Part shown: in pieces, positions 26,401-35,162 of the stretch
Layout of the letters: every line of letters starts with the position of its first letter
How positions within the stretch are numbered: the first letter of the stretch is position 1
Source: Pontibacterium sp049599735
Lineage (GTDB): Bacteria; Pseudomonadota; Gammaproteobacteria; Pseudomonadales; Balneatricaceae
DNA length: 64,000 bases
NCBI GenBank assembly: GCA_049599735.1
Contig: JBMYOX010000007.1
Coordinates: 18,798-82,797 of the forward strand
Direction: 5' to 3'
Position numbers and translations under genes: made by a program
The notes under the pieces: generated by a model
What the model was told of the DNA's origin: nothing
Databases searched by the model: none
What the model saw: only the letters and a program-made list of their open reading frames with translations

Positions 26401-29400
26401 CCGTCTGCGGTAAATAGCTGCCCTCTCACAGCAGTGCTATCGGCATCCTCACCCGTCTGGCTCCAGTCGGTCCAGAGCGCCACAAAACCACCCTCTGCCA
26501 GGGCAGTAACGGTGGGGGCTTCCTGATTACTGGCACTGCTGCTGTTAACCTGAAAAGCTTCACCCAGTAAGGTGCCGTCATCTGCAAACAGCTGACCTGT
26601 AATAGCACTGCCCTCACCGTCGCCGGAGGCCGGGTTAGCATCGGTCCAGAGGGCCACAAAACCCCCGCCCGATAATGCCGTGACTGTCGGCGCTGTCTGA
26701 TCACCCGCCGTGTCTGTGTTCACCAGGAACTCAGCGCCTTCCTTGATCAGGTAACCCGGCTGCAGTTCGGCCAATGCTTCGCTGCGGGCCTGAATATTGA
26801 TCACACTGGATGCGGTTGTCGTCTGTGCGCCGGTGCCATCCGTATCGGCATCGGTCACACTGAAACTCAGGGTTCTGCTGTCGCTGAGTGCCGTCGGATT
26901 CTGGCCACCCTGATAAGTCACGCTCTGCAGTAACTGTTGATACTGCGCCAGGCTGCCCGGCCCACTCAGGGTAAGGACGCCGCTTGTTGCATCGTACCGG
27001 GCACTGATACCCGTATCCGCAGTATCCACCGCCAGCACATCCCCTGCGGTAAAACCCTCACTAATGGTGATGCTGGCACTCGCCATCTGTGCATCATCGA
27101 TATCATTCAGGCTCAGCACGACCACCGCCGACACAGCTTCACTGCCTTCGGTATAGATTAAGGGCTGCTGGGCTACAAAATAATTAAAATCAAAATTATT
27201 CGGGTCAGTCGGAAAGTCATTGGGGTCAATCGGCGAGCTACCCGACGGGCTTAAATCCGAGACCTGAGTTAATGCCCCGGTCACAGGATCATAAGACCAG
27301 AGTTCATTACTCTCTCCGTTACCCCACCAGGTTGTGGCGGTAAAGTAAACAATACCGTTCTGATCGGTTATAAATCGCGTGTTGGCGTCGCCGCTACCGG
27401 GAATATCTCCCAGCATCTGCAGTGTATTAACCTCGGGATCATAAACCCAGGGCTCCTCACCGCTGCCACCATTGGCACCAAAATAGAGACGGTTGTCCAG
27501 TACAAATGAAGAGAACTCACCGGGGTTTGAGCTGCCGCTGCCTGGGTTAATATCTCCCACGAACAACACGCTGTTCTGGGCAGAGTCATAGGCCCAGAGC
27601 TCAATACCCGCGCTGCCGTTATCGGCACTGAAATAGAGCGTATTGTCGATCACACCTAAAATTCGACTCAGGGAATCTCCGGCCCCCGCGTTCAGGTCAG
27701 TCAGCAGCTGAATCGAAGGGGCTGAGGGATCATAAGCCCAGAGTTCCTTACCGACCACAGCATGATCGGCCATAAAATAAATGATGCCGTTCATCCCGGT
27801 CAGGGAGACTGGCGTTGAGTCCGGGCTACCGGGATTAAGGTCAACCACCATCTGCAGACTGTTATTGGCCGGATCATATGACCAGAGCTCGTTACCGGCC
27901 GCATCGCTGCTGTCCTGGAAGTAAAGCTTGCCATTAAAAACGGACAGTGAATGAGCACTCTCATTACCTGATTGAAAATCAAGCACTTTCTGGGCCTGAT
28001 CGGTCGCGGAGTCAAGCCGCCACAGGCTGCTGCTGTGATCTTCATCGCGAGCCGTAAAATAAAGCTGGCCTGCCAGTTCGGTAAAATTACCCGGGTTGGC
28101 ATCCCCTTCACCAACAACCAGGTCAGCAACCTGCTGACTTTCCTGCGTGAACGGATCATAAGACCAGAGTTCGTTACCGGTCACCGCGTCATCACCTGGA
28201 AAGTAGAGTTTTCCGGCAAACTCCGTGTAACCACGGGCCATGGAAAATGCGCCGCCCTCATTGGGTGTCGCAATTTTCCAGGCACGGTTAGCCGCCGGTG
28301 AATAGGCCCAGAATGAGGTGCTTTCGCTGCCGTCTTCAGTCGGCTCACGCATCCGGAAGATAAACGCCGTATCACCCACAATTAACGCCGGGGCATCGTT
28401 AACACCACTGACCGTCAGTGATACCGAGGCCAGAGTGACACCACCCTGTCCATCGCTGACCTGGTAGGTAAAACTGTCATTGCCAACAAAATCCGGCTCA
28501 GGGTTATAGGTATAACTGCCGTCTGCATTAAGTAATAAAGTACCGTGCGCGGGCTCGCCATCCTGCGCCAGGGCATAAGACAGGCTATCACCATCCATAT
28601 CGGAGGCAACCAGCTGGCCGGTAAGGGGCGTATCTTCAACCGCTTCCGCATCAGCCGGAAGCGTCAGCTGGAGTAACTGACCACGGATTGATGATTCACT
28701 GGTGTCCCCGCCCGTCTGACTTCTGTCTTCCCAGAGCGCCACCACACTGCCATCAGCCAGCTCCGCAACCACCGGAGCACCCTGATAACCCTTTGTGGTC
28801 GAGTTCACCAGAAACTCTTCACCCACCGGTGTGCCATCAGCGGCAAACTGTTGAGCGCGTACTGCCTGATTACTGTTATCTGCACCGGTAAAACTGGAAT
28901 CCTGCCAGAGTGCAATAAAGCCCCCATCAGATAATCCCGCCACAGCCGGTTTATACTGGCTGCTTGTAACCGTAGTGTTTACCAGAAACTCATCCGCGAC
29001 TTTGCTACCGTCCGCCGCAAACAGCTGACCGTGTACCGCTTGGGCATGAGGGTCATCACCACTCTGACTATAATCGGTCCAGACTGCAACAAAACCGCCA
29101 TTGGCCAACGCACTGACCGATGGCTCAGTCTGACCACCCGGGGTCGTACTGTTTACCAGGAACTCATCACCTGTCTGGCTACCATCCGCGGCGAACGTCT
29201 GGCCACGCACGGCATAACTACTGGTGTCATCCTCACTCTGACTCCAGTCCGTCCACAGCACAGCAAAACCGCCTGTGGTCAGGGCCGTCACAGCAGGTTC
29301 GGTCTGATTATTGGTGACGATACTGTTTACCTGAAATGCCTCACCCAGCGGCGTGGCATCCGCTGCAAAGACCTGCCCATGAATGTCAGCAGCGCCATCC

Positions 29401-32400
29401 TCTTCGTTCACCTGGGCCCAGGTCGCCACAAAACCGCCCCCGGACAACGTGGTTAGTTTCGGAATACCCAGAATATCGAGTACAAACTCCTCATTCACCG
29501 GGCGAGCATCAGCATCAAATAACTGCCCCCGTATGCTCGGGACATCCGGGTTAGCGGGGTCATTGATCCAAAGCGCGACAAAACCACCATTGTCCAGGGC
29601 CGTCACAGACGGGCTAGACTGATTATTCGCTGTGGTACTGTTAACGAGAAACTCATCATTCACCGCACTGCCATCAGCTGCAAATAACTGGCCACGCACT
29701 GCGTAAAAACTGGTATCTCCCCCTGTCTGACTGTTATCCGACCAGAGCACCACAAAATTACCATCGCTGAGAACTGTCACAACCGGGCTATGCTGATAAC
29801 TGTTTGTGCTGCTGTTAACCAGGAATTCATCACCCGCTTTTACAAACAGTTCCGTTTGATGGCGGATAACCTCAGGAGCATCATTCACCGGATTAACCGT
29901 CAGGGTCGCGGTTGCCGCCACGGCAGCCGTGCCATCAGATACCTGATAGTTAAACGTCAGCTCTCCATTAAAATCTGCCACAGGAGTAAAGCTGTAGGTG
30001 CCGTCCGTATGCTCAATCAGGGTGCCCTGACTGTTATCTGTCAGGGTCAGTTGGGTCACGTTTAATGCATCACCATTTGCATCGCTGGCGTTGGCCAGTA
30101 ACGCATCGGAACTGAAGCTGATGCTGCCCTCTTCGTCAATCGCAGGCAGTACAACCGGCCCGCTTATCTCCGGCAACGCATTCGGCACAATGAAGGCATT
30201 AACCGTCAGGAAGACTGTATGCTCAAGCACACCGTTACCACTTTCCCGTACCTCGTAGGTAAAGCTGTCTTCACCCTCAAAACCCTGGGTCGGGGTGTAG
30301 GTAAAAGCACCGTCCTGCGCCAACACCAGTGTCCCGTTATCGGGCTGACCATCGGCCGTGAGCTGATAAACCAAACTGTTGATGCCTGCCCCTGTCGCGT
30401 TGAGGTGACCGCTTAAGACCTCATCCTGTGTCACCTCAAGCGCCGCAGCCGGCATAAACATCTGGGCCCGTACGGCGCTACCATCAGTGTCGCCACCTGT
30501 GCCACTCTCATCCTGCCAGAGCGCGATAACACCGCCATTATCAAGCGCCGATAAGCTGGGCATCTGCTGATCCCCGGCAACGGTGGTGCTCAGAACAAAC
30601 TCACCACCGGTCATGCTGCCATCAGCACCGAATGCCTGCGCCCGCAGCGCACTGCCAACGCCGTCCACACCGGACGGATTCAAATCCTTCCAGGACACGA
30701 CAAAACCGCCATCGGATAAGCCCACAACAGCCGGCGTAAACTGATAACCGGCGGTACTGCTGTTGATCAGTAACTCACTACCGAGTTGACCGCCCGCCGC
30801 ATCAAAGATCTGGCCTCGGATGGCGCTACCTTCAGTGTCACCGCCTGATGCGCTCCAGTCTTCCCAAACCGCGACAAAACCACCCTCACTCAGGGCTGTC
30901 ACAACCGGCTCTGACTGATAACCCGCCGTACTGGTGTTCACCTGAAATACGTCACCCAGAAGGCTGCCATCCGCCATAAACATCTGAGCCCGTACGGCAC
31001 TGCCTTCGGTATCCTGACCCGCCAGGCTATAATCCTGCCAAAGCGCGACAAAACCACCATCAGACAAGCCCGTCACCGTCGGGCCGTCCTGATTACCTTC
31101 GCTTGCGTTATCGATCAGGAATTCGTCACCGGTTTTACTGCCATCAGCCGTGAAGCGCTGACCCATAACATTTGTACCCAGGGTAGCGTTCTCACTCCAG
31201 TCCATCCACAGGGCGACAAAGCCACCATCGGCCTGCGCGGTGACGGTGGCGGTGCTCTGGTAGCCGGCTGTAGTGGTATTTACCAGGAATTCGCTACCCT
31301 GCCGGGTGCCGTCTGCGGTAAATAGCTGCCCTCTCACAGCAGTGCTATCGGCATCCTCACCCGTCTGGCTCCAGTCGGTCCAGAGCGCCACAAAACCACC
31401 CTCTGCCAGGGCAGTAACGGTGGGGGCTTCCTGATTACTGGCACTGCTGCTGTTAACCTGAAAAGCTTCACCCAGTAAGGTGCCGTCATCTGCAAACAGC
31501 TGACCTGTAATAGCACTGCCCTCACCGTCGCCGGAGGCCGGGTTAGCATCGGTCCAGAGGGCCACAAAACCCCCGCCCGATAATGCCGTGACTGTCGGCG
31601 CTGTCTGATCACCCGCCGTGTCTGTGTTCACCAGGAACTCAGCGCCTTCCTTGATCAGGTAACCCGGCTGCAGTTCGGCCAATGCTTCGCTGCGGGCCTG
31701 AATATTGATCACACTGGATGCGGTTGTCGTCTGTGCGCCGGTGCCATCCGTATCGGCATCGGTCACACTGAAACTCAGGGTTCTGCTGTCGCTGAGTGCC
31801 GTCGGATTCTGGCCACCCTGATAAGTCACGCTCTGCAGTAACTGTTGATACTGCGCCAGGCTGCCCGGCCCACTCAGGGTAAGGACGCCGCTTGTTGCAT
31901 CGTACCGGGCACTGATACCCGTATCCGCAGTATCCACCGCCAGCACATCCCCTGCGGTAAAACCCTCACTAATGGTGATGCTGGCACTCGCCATCTGTGC
32001 ATCATCGATATCATTCAGGCTCAGCACGACCACCGCCGACACAGCTTCACTGCCTTCGGTATAGATTAAGGGCTGCTGGGCTACAAAATAATTAAAATCA
32101 AAATTATTCGGGTCAGTCGGAAAGTCATTGGGGTCAATCGGCGAGCTACCCGACGGGCTTAAATCCGAGACCTGAGTTAATGCCCCGGTCACAGGATCAT
32201 AAGACCAGAGTTCATTACTCTCTCCGTTACCCCACCAGGTTGTGGCGGTAAAGTAAACAATACCGTTCTGATCGGTTATAAATCGCGTGTTGGCGTCGCC
32301 GCTACCGGGAATATCTCCCAGCATCTGCAGTGTATTAACCTCGGGATCATAAACCCAGGGCTCCTCACCGCTGCCACCATTGGCACCAAAATAGAGACGG

Positions 32401-35162
32401 TTGTCCAGTACAAATGAAGAGAACTCACCGGGGTTTGAGCTGCCGCTGCCTGGGTTAATATCTCCCACGAACAACACGCTGTTCTGGGCAGAGTCATAGG
32501 CCCAGAGCTCAATACCCGCGCTGCCGTTATCGGCACTGAAATAGAGCGTATTGTCGATCACACCTAAAATTCGACTCAGGGAATCTCCGGCCCCCGCGTT
32601 CAGGTCAGTCAGCAGCTGAATCGAAGGGGCTGAGGGATCATAAGCCCAGAGTTCCTTACCGACCACAGCATGATCGGCCATAAAATAAATGATGCCGTTC
32701 ATCCCGGTCAGGGAGACTGGCGTTGAGTCCGGGCTACCGGGATTAAGGTCAACCACCATCTGCAGACTGTTATTGGCCGGATCATATGACCAGAGCTCGT
32801 TACCGGCCGCATCGCTGCTGTCCTGGAAGTAAAGCTTGCCATTAAAAACGGACAGTGAATGAGCACTCTCATTACCTGATTGAAAATCAAGCACTTTCTG
32901 GGCCTGATCGGTCGCGGAGTCAAGCCGCCACAGGCTGCTGCTGTGATCTTCATCGCGAGCCGTAAAATAAAGCTGGCCTGCCAGTTCGGTAAAATTACCC
33001 GGGTTGGCATCCCCTTCACCAACAACCAGGTCAGCAACCTGCTGACTTTCCTGCGTGAACGGATCATAAGACCAGAGTTCGTTACCGGTCACCGCGTCAT
33101 CACCTGGAAAGTAGAGTTTTCCGGCAAACTCCGTGTAACCACGGGCCATGGAAAATGCGCCGCCCTCATTGGGTGTCGCAATTTTCCAGGCACGGTTAGC
33201 CGCCGGTGAATAGGCCCAGAATGAGGTGCTTTCGCTGCCGTCTTCAGTCGGCTCACGCATCCGGAAGATAAACGCCGTATCACCCACAATTAACGCCGGG
33301 GCATCGTTAACCGGGTTAACCGGCAGACTTGCGGTGGCATCCACGGTTTCAGTGCCGTCAGAGACCTGGTAGTTAAACAGGACTTCTCCGTTAAAGTGCG
33401 CCGCCGGGCTGAAGCTGTAAGTACCATCGCCGTTATCCGTTAATACACCCTGCGTGACATCAGCCAGGCTCAGTTGTGTCACGCTCAGGTTATCGCCATC
33501 TGCATCACTGGCATTGATTAACAAATCAGCCGTACTGAAGGACAGGCTGCTGTCCTCATCAACAGGAGGCAAGCTTACAAACTCACTGACAACCGGTACA
33601 TCATTAACCGGGCTGATGGTCAGAGAAAGAGAGCCCTGAACAACACCGCCCTGCCCGTCACTAACTGTATAACTAAAGCTGTCACTGCCAAAATAGTGCG
33701 CGGCCGGGGTATAAGTAAAACTGCCATCGGCATTTAAAACCAGGGTACCGTGAGCCGGAGCCCCCCCGTCCGCCAGGGAGTAGGTCAGGCTGTCACCATC
33801 AGCGTCTGTCGCGGTCAACTGGCCTGTCAGCACTGTGTCTTCCGTAATTTCCACCTCTGACGTTGTGCCTAATTTAAACAACTGACCTCGCACAGCCTTA
33901 CCACTGGTATCATCACCGCTGTTACTGCCATCCGTCCAAAGTGCCACGAACCCGCCATCGGATAACACTGTCACTGTGGCCTCAAACTGGTCTCCGGCAC
34001 TCGTGCTATTCACTAAAAACTCATCATCGATGAAACGACCATCATCTCCAAACCTCTGGCCACGCACTGCATAAGCGTCATTACCCGCTTCACTATGATC
34101 CTGCCAAAGTACAACAAAACCACCCTCATCCAACGCAGTAACGGCCGGTTTTCGCTGCGTAGAGGTTGTCGTGGTATTCACCAAAAATTCGCCCCCTACT
34201 TTAGTGCCATCTGCCAGAAATACCTGCCCCCGCACCGCAAAACCGCTGGTGTCACCCCCACTGCTACTTTCATCGGTCCAGATGGCTACAAAACCACCCT
34301 TGGTCAGTGCTGTAATCGAGGCTTCATGCTGCCTGCCTGCCGTTGTACTGTTCACCAGAAATTCTGTTCCCAGTGGGCTACCATCGTCCATGAACTGCTG
34401 CCCACGCACGGAAAAATACTCCGTATCACCACCTGTTTTACTTTCATCCGTCCAGAGTACAACAAAGCCACCCTCGACAAGGGCAGTCACTGACGAATCT
34501 CTTTGAATATTAGAGGTCGTGGAGTTCACCAAAAATTCATCACCTGATACCTGACCGTCAGATGAAAACAATTGGCCCCGCACAGCTTGTGCACTGCTAT
34601 CTCCGCCGCTTCGGCTATTATCTGTCCAGACGATAACAAAGCCACCATCATTTAAAGCGGTGACTGCTGGCTCATTTTGAGCGCGCAACGTTGTGCTATT
34701 AACCAGAAATTCATCACCTAGCTTGTTCGCCTCAGCCCCGAACATCTGCGCACGTACCGCACCTAAACTTCTGTCACCACCACTGCCACTTGTATCCGTC
34801 CAGGTTACAACGAACCCCCCCCCTGCCAATGCAGTAGCATCTGCGTCACTTTGATAACCTTGGGTAATAGTATTCACCAAAAATTCATCATCAAACGCAG
34901 AACCATCAGCCGTAAATAACTGCCCCCGAACGGCACTTGAGCTGCTATCAGGCTCGTTATGACTATAATCCGTCCAGATCGCAACAAAACCGCCACCCGC
35001 CAATGCCACCACAACCGGGTCAAACTGATCATTTGCTGTAGCACTGTTTACCAGAAACTCAGTACCGGCCTTTACAAAGACATCAGACTGGAGGCCCGTT
35101 GCCTCAGGCATGGTATTAGCGGTTTGTGAACTAGTATAGAGATCTGAGTTGAGGGTACTCAT
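20493..35162 (-). CDS. giant repeat protein: six 7-repeat propeller-like sets, cadherin-like domains, dockerin-like C-terminus
   Basis: A 4889-residue protein, probably extracellular or surface-bound. Order in residues: seven-repeat set 1 (~35-440); cadherin-like/tandem-95 domains (~440-617); eight ELWxYDP/LYF repeats (~617-1020); cadherin-like (~1020-1165); set 2 (~1165-1575); two cadherin-like; set 3 (~1767-2174); cadherin-like; second ELWxYDP domain (~2253-2660); set 4 (~2800-3207); cadherin-like; set 5 (~3400-3808); four cadherin-like; set 6 (~4200-4604); cadherin-like; Cna-B-like (~4690-4760); dockerin-like DVDGNGVISAADAS (~4790). Each ~57-residue repeat reads EFLVNSTT..Q..P.VTAL then DGGFVALWTD.S, AVRGQ.F.ADGS. 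The ATG at 35162 has AGGGAGG 8 nt upstream. No Sec signal, RTX nonapeptides or secretion genes are seen. Adhesion is a plausible role, not shown. Confidence 0.9.
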   Translation of the reverse strand: MSTLNSDLYTSSQTANTMPEATGLQSDVFVKAGTEFLVNSATANDQFDPVVVALAGGGFVAIWTDYSHNEPDSSSSAVRGQLFTADGSAFDDEFLVNTITQGYQSDADATALAGGGFVVTWTDTSGSGGDRSLGAVRAQMFGAEANKLGDEFLVNSTTLRAQNEPAVTALNDGGFVIVWTDNSRSGGDSSAQAVRGQLFSSDGQVSGDEFLVNSTTSNIQRDSSVTALVEGGFVVLWTDESKTGGDTEYFSVRGQQFMDDGSPLGTEFLVNSTTAGRQHEASITALTKGGFVAIWTDESSSGGDTSGFAVRGQVFLADGTKVGGEFLVNTTTTSTQRKPAVTALDEGGFVVLWQDHSEAGNDAYAVRGQRFGDDGRFIDDEFLVNSTSAGDQFEATVTVLSDGGFVALWTDGSNSGDDTSGKAVRGQLFKLGTTSEVEITEDTVLTGQLTATDADGDSLTYSLADGGAPAHGTLVLNADGSFTYTPAAHYFGSDSFSYTVSDGQGGVVQGSLSLTISPVNDVPVVSEFVSLPPVDEDSSLSFSTADLLINASDADGDNLSVTQLSLADVTQGVLTDNGDGTYSFSPAAHFNGEVLFNYQVSDGTETVDATASLPVNPVNDAPALIVGDTAFIFRMREPTEDGSESTSFWAYSPAANRAWKIATPNEGGAFSMARGYTEFAGKLYFPGDDAVTGNELWSYDPFTQESQQVADLVVGEGDANPGNFTELAGQLYFTARDEDHSSSLWRLDSATDQAQKVLDFQSGNESAHSLSVFNGKLYFQDSSDAAGNELWSYDPANNSLQMVVDLNPGSPDSTPVSLTGMNGIIYFMADHAVVGKELWAYDPSAPSIQLLTDLNAGAGDSLSRILGVIDNTLYFSADNGSAGIELWAYDSAQNSVLFVGDINPGSGSSNPGEFSSFVLDNRLYFGANGGSGEEPWVYDPEVNTLQMLGDIPGSGDANTRFITDQNGIVYFTATTWWGNGESNELWSYDPVTGALTQVSDLSPSGSSPIDPNDFPTDPNNFDFNYFVAQQPLIYTEGSEAVSAVVVLSLNDIDDAQMASASITISEGFTAGDVLAVDTADTGISARYDATSGVLTLSGPGSLAQYQQLLQSVTYQGGQNPTALSDSRTLSFSVTDADTDGTGAQTTTASSVINIQARSEALAELQPGYLIKEGAEFLVNTDTAGDQTAPTVTALSGGGFVALWTDANPASGDGEGSAITGQLFADDGTLLGEAFQVNSSSASNQEAPTVTALAEGGFVALWTDWSQTGEDADSTAVRGQLFTADGTRQGSEFLVNTTTAGYQSTATVTAQADGGFVALWMDWSENATLGTNVMGQRFTADGSKTGDEFLIDNASEGNQDGPTVTGLSDGGFVALWQDYSLAGQDTEGSAVRAQMFMADGSLLGDVFQVNTSTAGYQSEPVVTALSEGGFVAVWEDWSASGGDTEGSAIRGQIFDAAGGQLGSELLINSSTAGYQFTPAVVGLSDGGFVVSWKDLNPSGVDGVGSALRAQAFGADGSMTGGEFVLSTTVAGDQQMPSLSALDNGGVIALWQDESGTGGDTDGSAVRAQMFMPAAALEVTQDEVLSGHLNATGAGINSLVYQLTADGQPDNGTLVLAQDGAFTYTPTQGFEGEDSFTYEVRESGNGVLEHTVFLTVNAFIVPNALPEISGPVVLPAIDEEGSISFSSDALLANASDANGDALNVTQLTLTDNSQGTLIEHTDGTYSFTPVADFNGELTFNYQVSDGTAAVAATATLTVNPVNDAPEVIRHQTELFVKAGDEFLVNSSTNSYQHSPVVTVLSDGNFVVLWSDNSQTGGDTSFYAVRGQLFAADGSAVNDEFLVNSTTANNQSSPSVTALDNGGFVALWINDPANPDVPSIRGQLFDADARPVNEEFVLDILGIPKLTTLSGGGFVATWAQVNEEDGAADIHGQVFAADATPLGEAFQVNSIVTNNQTEPAVTALTTGGFAVLWTDWSQSEDDTSSYAVRGQTFAADGSQTGDEFLVNSTTPGGQTEPSVSALANGGFVAVWTDYSQSGDDPHAQAVHGQLFAADGSKVADEFLVNTTVTSSQYKPAVAGLSDGGFIALWQDSSFTGADNSNQAVRAQQFAADGTPVGEEFLVNSTTKGYQGAPVVAELADGSVVALWEDRSQTGGDTSESSIRGQLLQLTLPADAEAVEDTPLTGQLVASDMDGDSLSYALAQDGEPAHGTLLLNADGSYTYNPEPDFVGNDSFTYQVSDGQGGVTLASVSLTVSGVNDAPALIVGDTAFIFRMREPTEDGSESTSFWAYSPAANRAWKIATPNEGGAFSMARGYTEFAGKLYFPGDDAVTGNELWSYDPFTQESQQVADLVVGEGDANPGNFTELAGQLYFTARDEDHSSSLWRLDSATDQAQKVLDFQSGNESAHSLSVFNGKLYFQDSSDAAGNELWSYDPANNSLQMVVDLNPGSPDSTPVSLTGMNGIIYFMADHAVVGKELWAYDPSAPSIQLLTDLNAGAGDSLSRILGVIDNTLYFSADNGSAGIELWAYDSAQNSVLFVGDINPGSGSSNPGEFSSFVLDNRLYFGANGGSGEEPWVYDPEVNTLQMLGDIPGSGDANTRFITDQNGIVYFTATTWWGNGESNELWSYDPVTGALTQVSDLSPSGSSPIDPNDFPTDPNNFDFNYFVAQQPLIYTEGSEAVSAVVVLSLNDIDDAQMASASITISEGFTAGDVLAVDTADTGISARYDATSGVLTLSGPGSLAQYQQLLQSVTYQGGQNPTALSDSRTLSFSVTDADTDGTGAQTTTASSVINIQARSEALAELQPGYLIKEGAEFLVNTDTAGDQTAPTVTALSGGGFVALWTDANPASGDGEGSAITGQLFADDGTLLGEAFQVNSSSASNQEAPTVTALAEGGFVALWTDWSQTGEDADSTAVRGQLFTADGTRQGSEFLVNTTTAGYQSTATVTAQADGGFVALWMDWSENATLGTNVMGQRFAADGSKTGDEFIISNLSAGNQEGPAITALANGSFVALWQDYSLTGPDQDSSAVRGQLFDSMGNKSGAELQINTSTAGYQSEPTVAALDTGGFIAVWEDWSATGGDTEGTAIRGQQFDAQGIKVGEELLVNSTTASFQFTPSVVAQPGGGFVVAWMDLNAAGIGGQGKLVRAQAFDTDGTKTGGEFILSTTTSDDQQTPVLSALNDGRVLALWEDSSASGGDTEGLAVRGQLFVAANALETTENSVLTGHLNDTGARSDSLIYQLSADGQPENGTLELNAEGGFTYTPDPDYNGVDSFTYEVRESGNGVIQNTLYITVNIDNEVPQISAPVTLPAIDEDSSLSFSTADLLVNASDADGDVLSVTGLTLADTDQGVLTNQGDGTYSFSPAADFNGEVQFNYQVTDGTDTVDSTVSLLVNPVNDAPEIQPLQTEAFFKTGDELLVSSNLRGEWLAHPQVTALADGSFVSIWMDYKNTSDDNSGYSIRGQLFMADGSLSGEEFLVNSTTVNSQQDPAISALSDGGFVAVWQDDSESNGDSSGAAVRGQRFTADATRSGEEFLINSTTSNFQYEPAVTGLSDGGFVALWRDTSQSGEDTSYDAVRGQRFAADGSPSGTEFLVNSTIYSHQAQPSVDSLSGGGFVAVWWDWSPGDSTSMMTAVRGQLYEADGSRLGEEFLVSSIAAGVSHSDLVVTTLADDGFVVTWRDNNHKADGDDGSGLVVRGQLFSADGAKINNEFQVNTTTAGNQSGPSVTALTDGGFMTLWHDNSQSGEDVSGYAVRGQRFSADGSLNGPELLINSTTTGNQLLPAVAALNDGGLVAFWKDADQGASAIRAQLFETEVTEGLITFEDGVLAGQLTATDADDDSLTYSLVAGGEPAHGTLVLNTDGSFTYTPAANYFGSDSFSYTVSDGQGVVQGSLPLIISSVNDAPVVSAPVTLSAIAEDSSLSFSTADLLINARDTDGDVLNVTGLTLADTAQGALTNQGDGTYSFSPTADFNGDVQFNYQVTDGTDTVATTASLLVNPINDAPVVSAPVTLSAITEESTAFFSASDLLANSHDADGDNLNVSQVRLADATRGVLTDQGDGTYSFSPTADFNGDVQFNYRISDGTDTVDTTASLLVNPANDAPVVSAPVTLSAIAEDSSLSFSTADLLINARDTDGDVLNVTGLTLADTAQGALTNQGDGTYSFSPTADFNGDVQFNYQVTDGTDTVATTASLLVNPVNDAPEIEYLRTETLSKTGAEFLVNSTTESYQHSAAVTALTGGGFVVLWSDYSQSGEDTSVYAVRGQRFAADGSAVDSEFMVNTTTTGNQSAPAVSALEDGGFIAMWSDASSGYVVAQRFTENATPVNGEFIVNESLSNGQGQPEVAGLSDGGFVAVWSEVGEELGIADVRAQVFAADGSLTGGEILVNSITADQQSVPAVTALTNGNFVVLWADNSQSGGAVGEFEIMGQLFSAGGSKINEAFQVNNTVTYLQNDPVVTSLADGGFVALWTDYSTSDDDPHGHAVRGQVFNADGSESGGEFLVNTTLSGSQSDPSVTALSDGSFIAFWQDLSFTGEDTSSYAVRGQRFMSDGSKAGEEFLANSTTTGAQLEPVVTELSGGRIVVLWEDRSQTGDDTSESAIRGQLFNLDITQGGKITEGETLTGQLTATDADGDSLIYGLSDGGAPVHGALELNSEGGFTYTPEQDFVGMDSFVYEVSDGKGGLIRDTLNIDVQKDMTDTSVTFDLAGSIAYWSDNSQKISATDITLRENGEPVSVLVSEEDGSFNFSGLNSEAAYELEMEHPSPVSEDYVAAVSAADASTAARLAVGLIEGSNEYQKMAADVDGNGVISAADASMIARQAVGLIQLDGWQFVSALTETEQAQLADDPSRASNEVFPAPAPDVVFNEGQTAYDYVGILLGDVDGSWTAELEELNNV
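22588..22877. repeat. 290-bp exact repeat, copy 1 (cadherin-like domain)
   Basis: By eye identical to 23182-23471, offset 594 bp (two 99-residue domains). It encodes one cadherin-like domain of the giant protein; the domain lying between the copies has diverged. Confidence 0.85.
23182..23471. repeat. 290-bp exact repeat, copy 2 (cadherin-like domain)
   Basis: Partner of 22588-22877. The difference at both edges is abrupt (for example GTCGTT versus GTCATT at the right end). Confidence 0.85.
26212..28403. repeat. 2,192-bp near-perfect repeat, copy 1
   Basis: Matches 31120-33311 at a constant offset of 4,908 bp. The only difference I found is C versus T shortly inside the left edge (GCCGCGAAG versus GCCGTGAAG), changing one Thr/Ala codon. 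It covers the second ELWxYDP domain, the following cadherin-like region and the first three repeats of set 4. Confidence 0.9.
31120..33311. repeat. 2,192-bp near-perfect repeat, copy 2
   Basis: Partner of 26212-28403. It covers the first ELWxYDP domain, the cadherin-like region and the first three repeats of set 2. Outside these limits the proteins still align in the same register but with many substitutions. Confidence 0.9.

Noticed and set aside
21933..34506. Numerous open frames on both strands inside the giant gene
   Set aside because: They are shadows of the repeat-coding frame: low-complexity products, duplicated exactly where the giant gene is duplicated, and without ribosome binding sites.
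20493..35162. Regular repeats that could suggest a CRISPR array or satellite DNA
   Set aside because: The periodicity (~170 bp) is that of protein repeats in one open frame; the DNA units are diverged and there are no short constant repeats with unique spacers.
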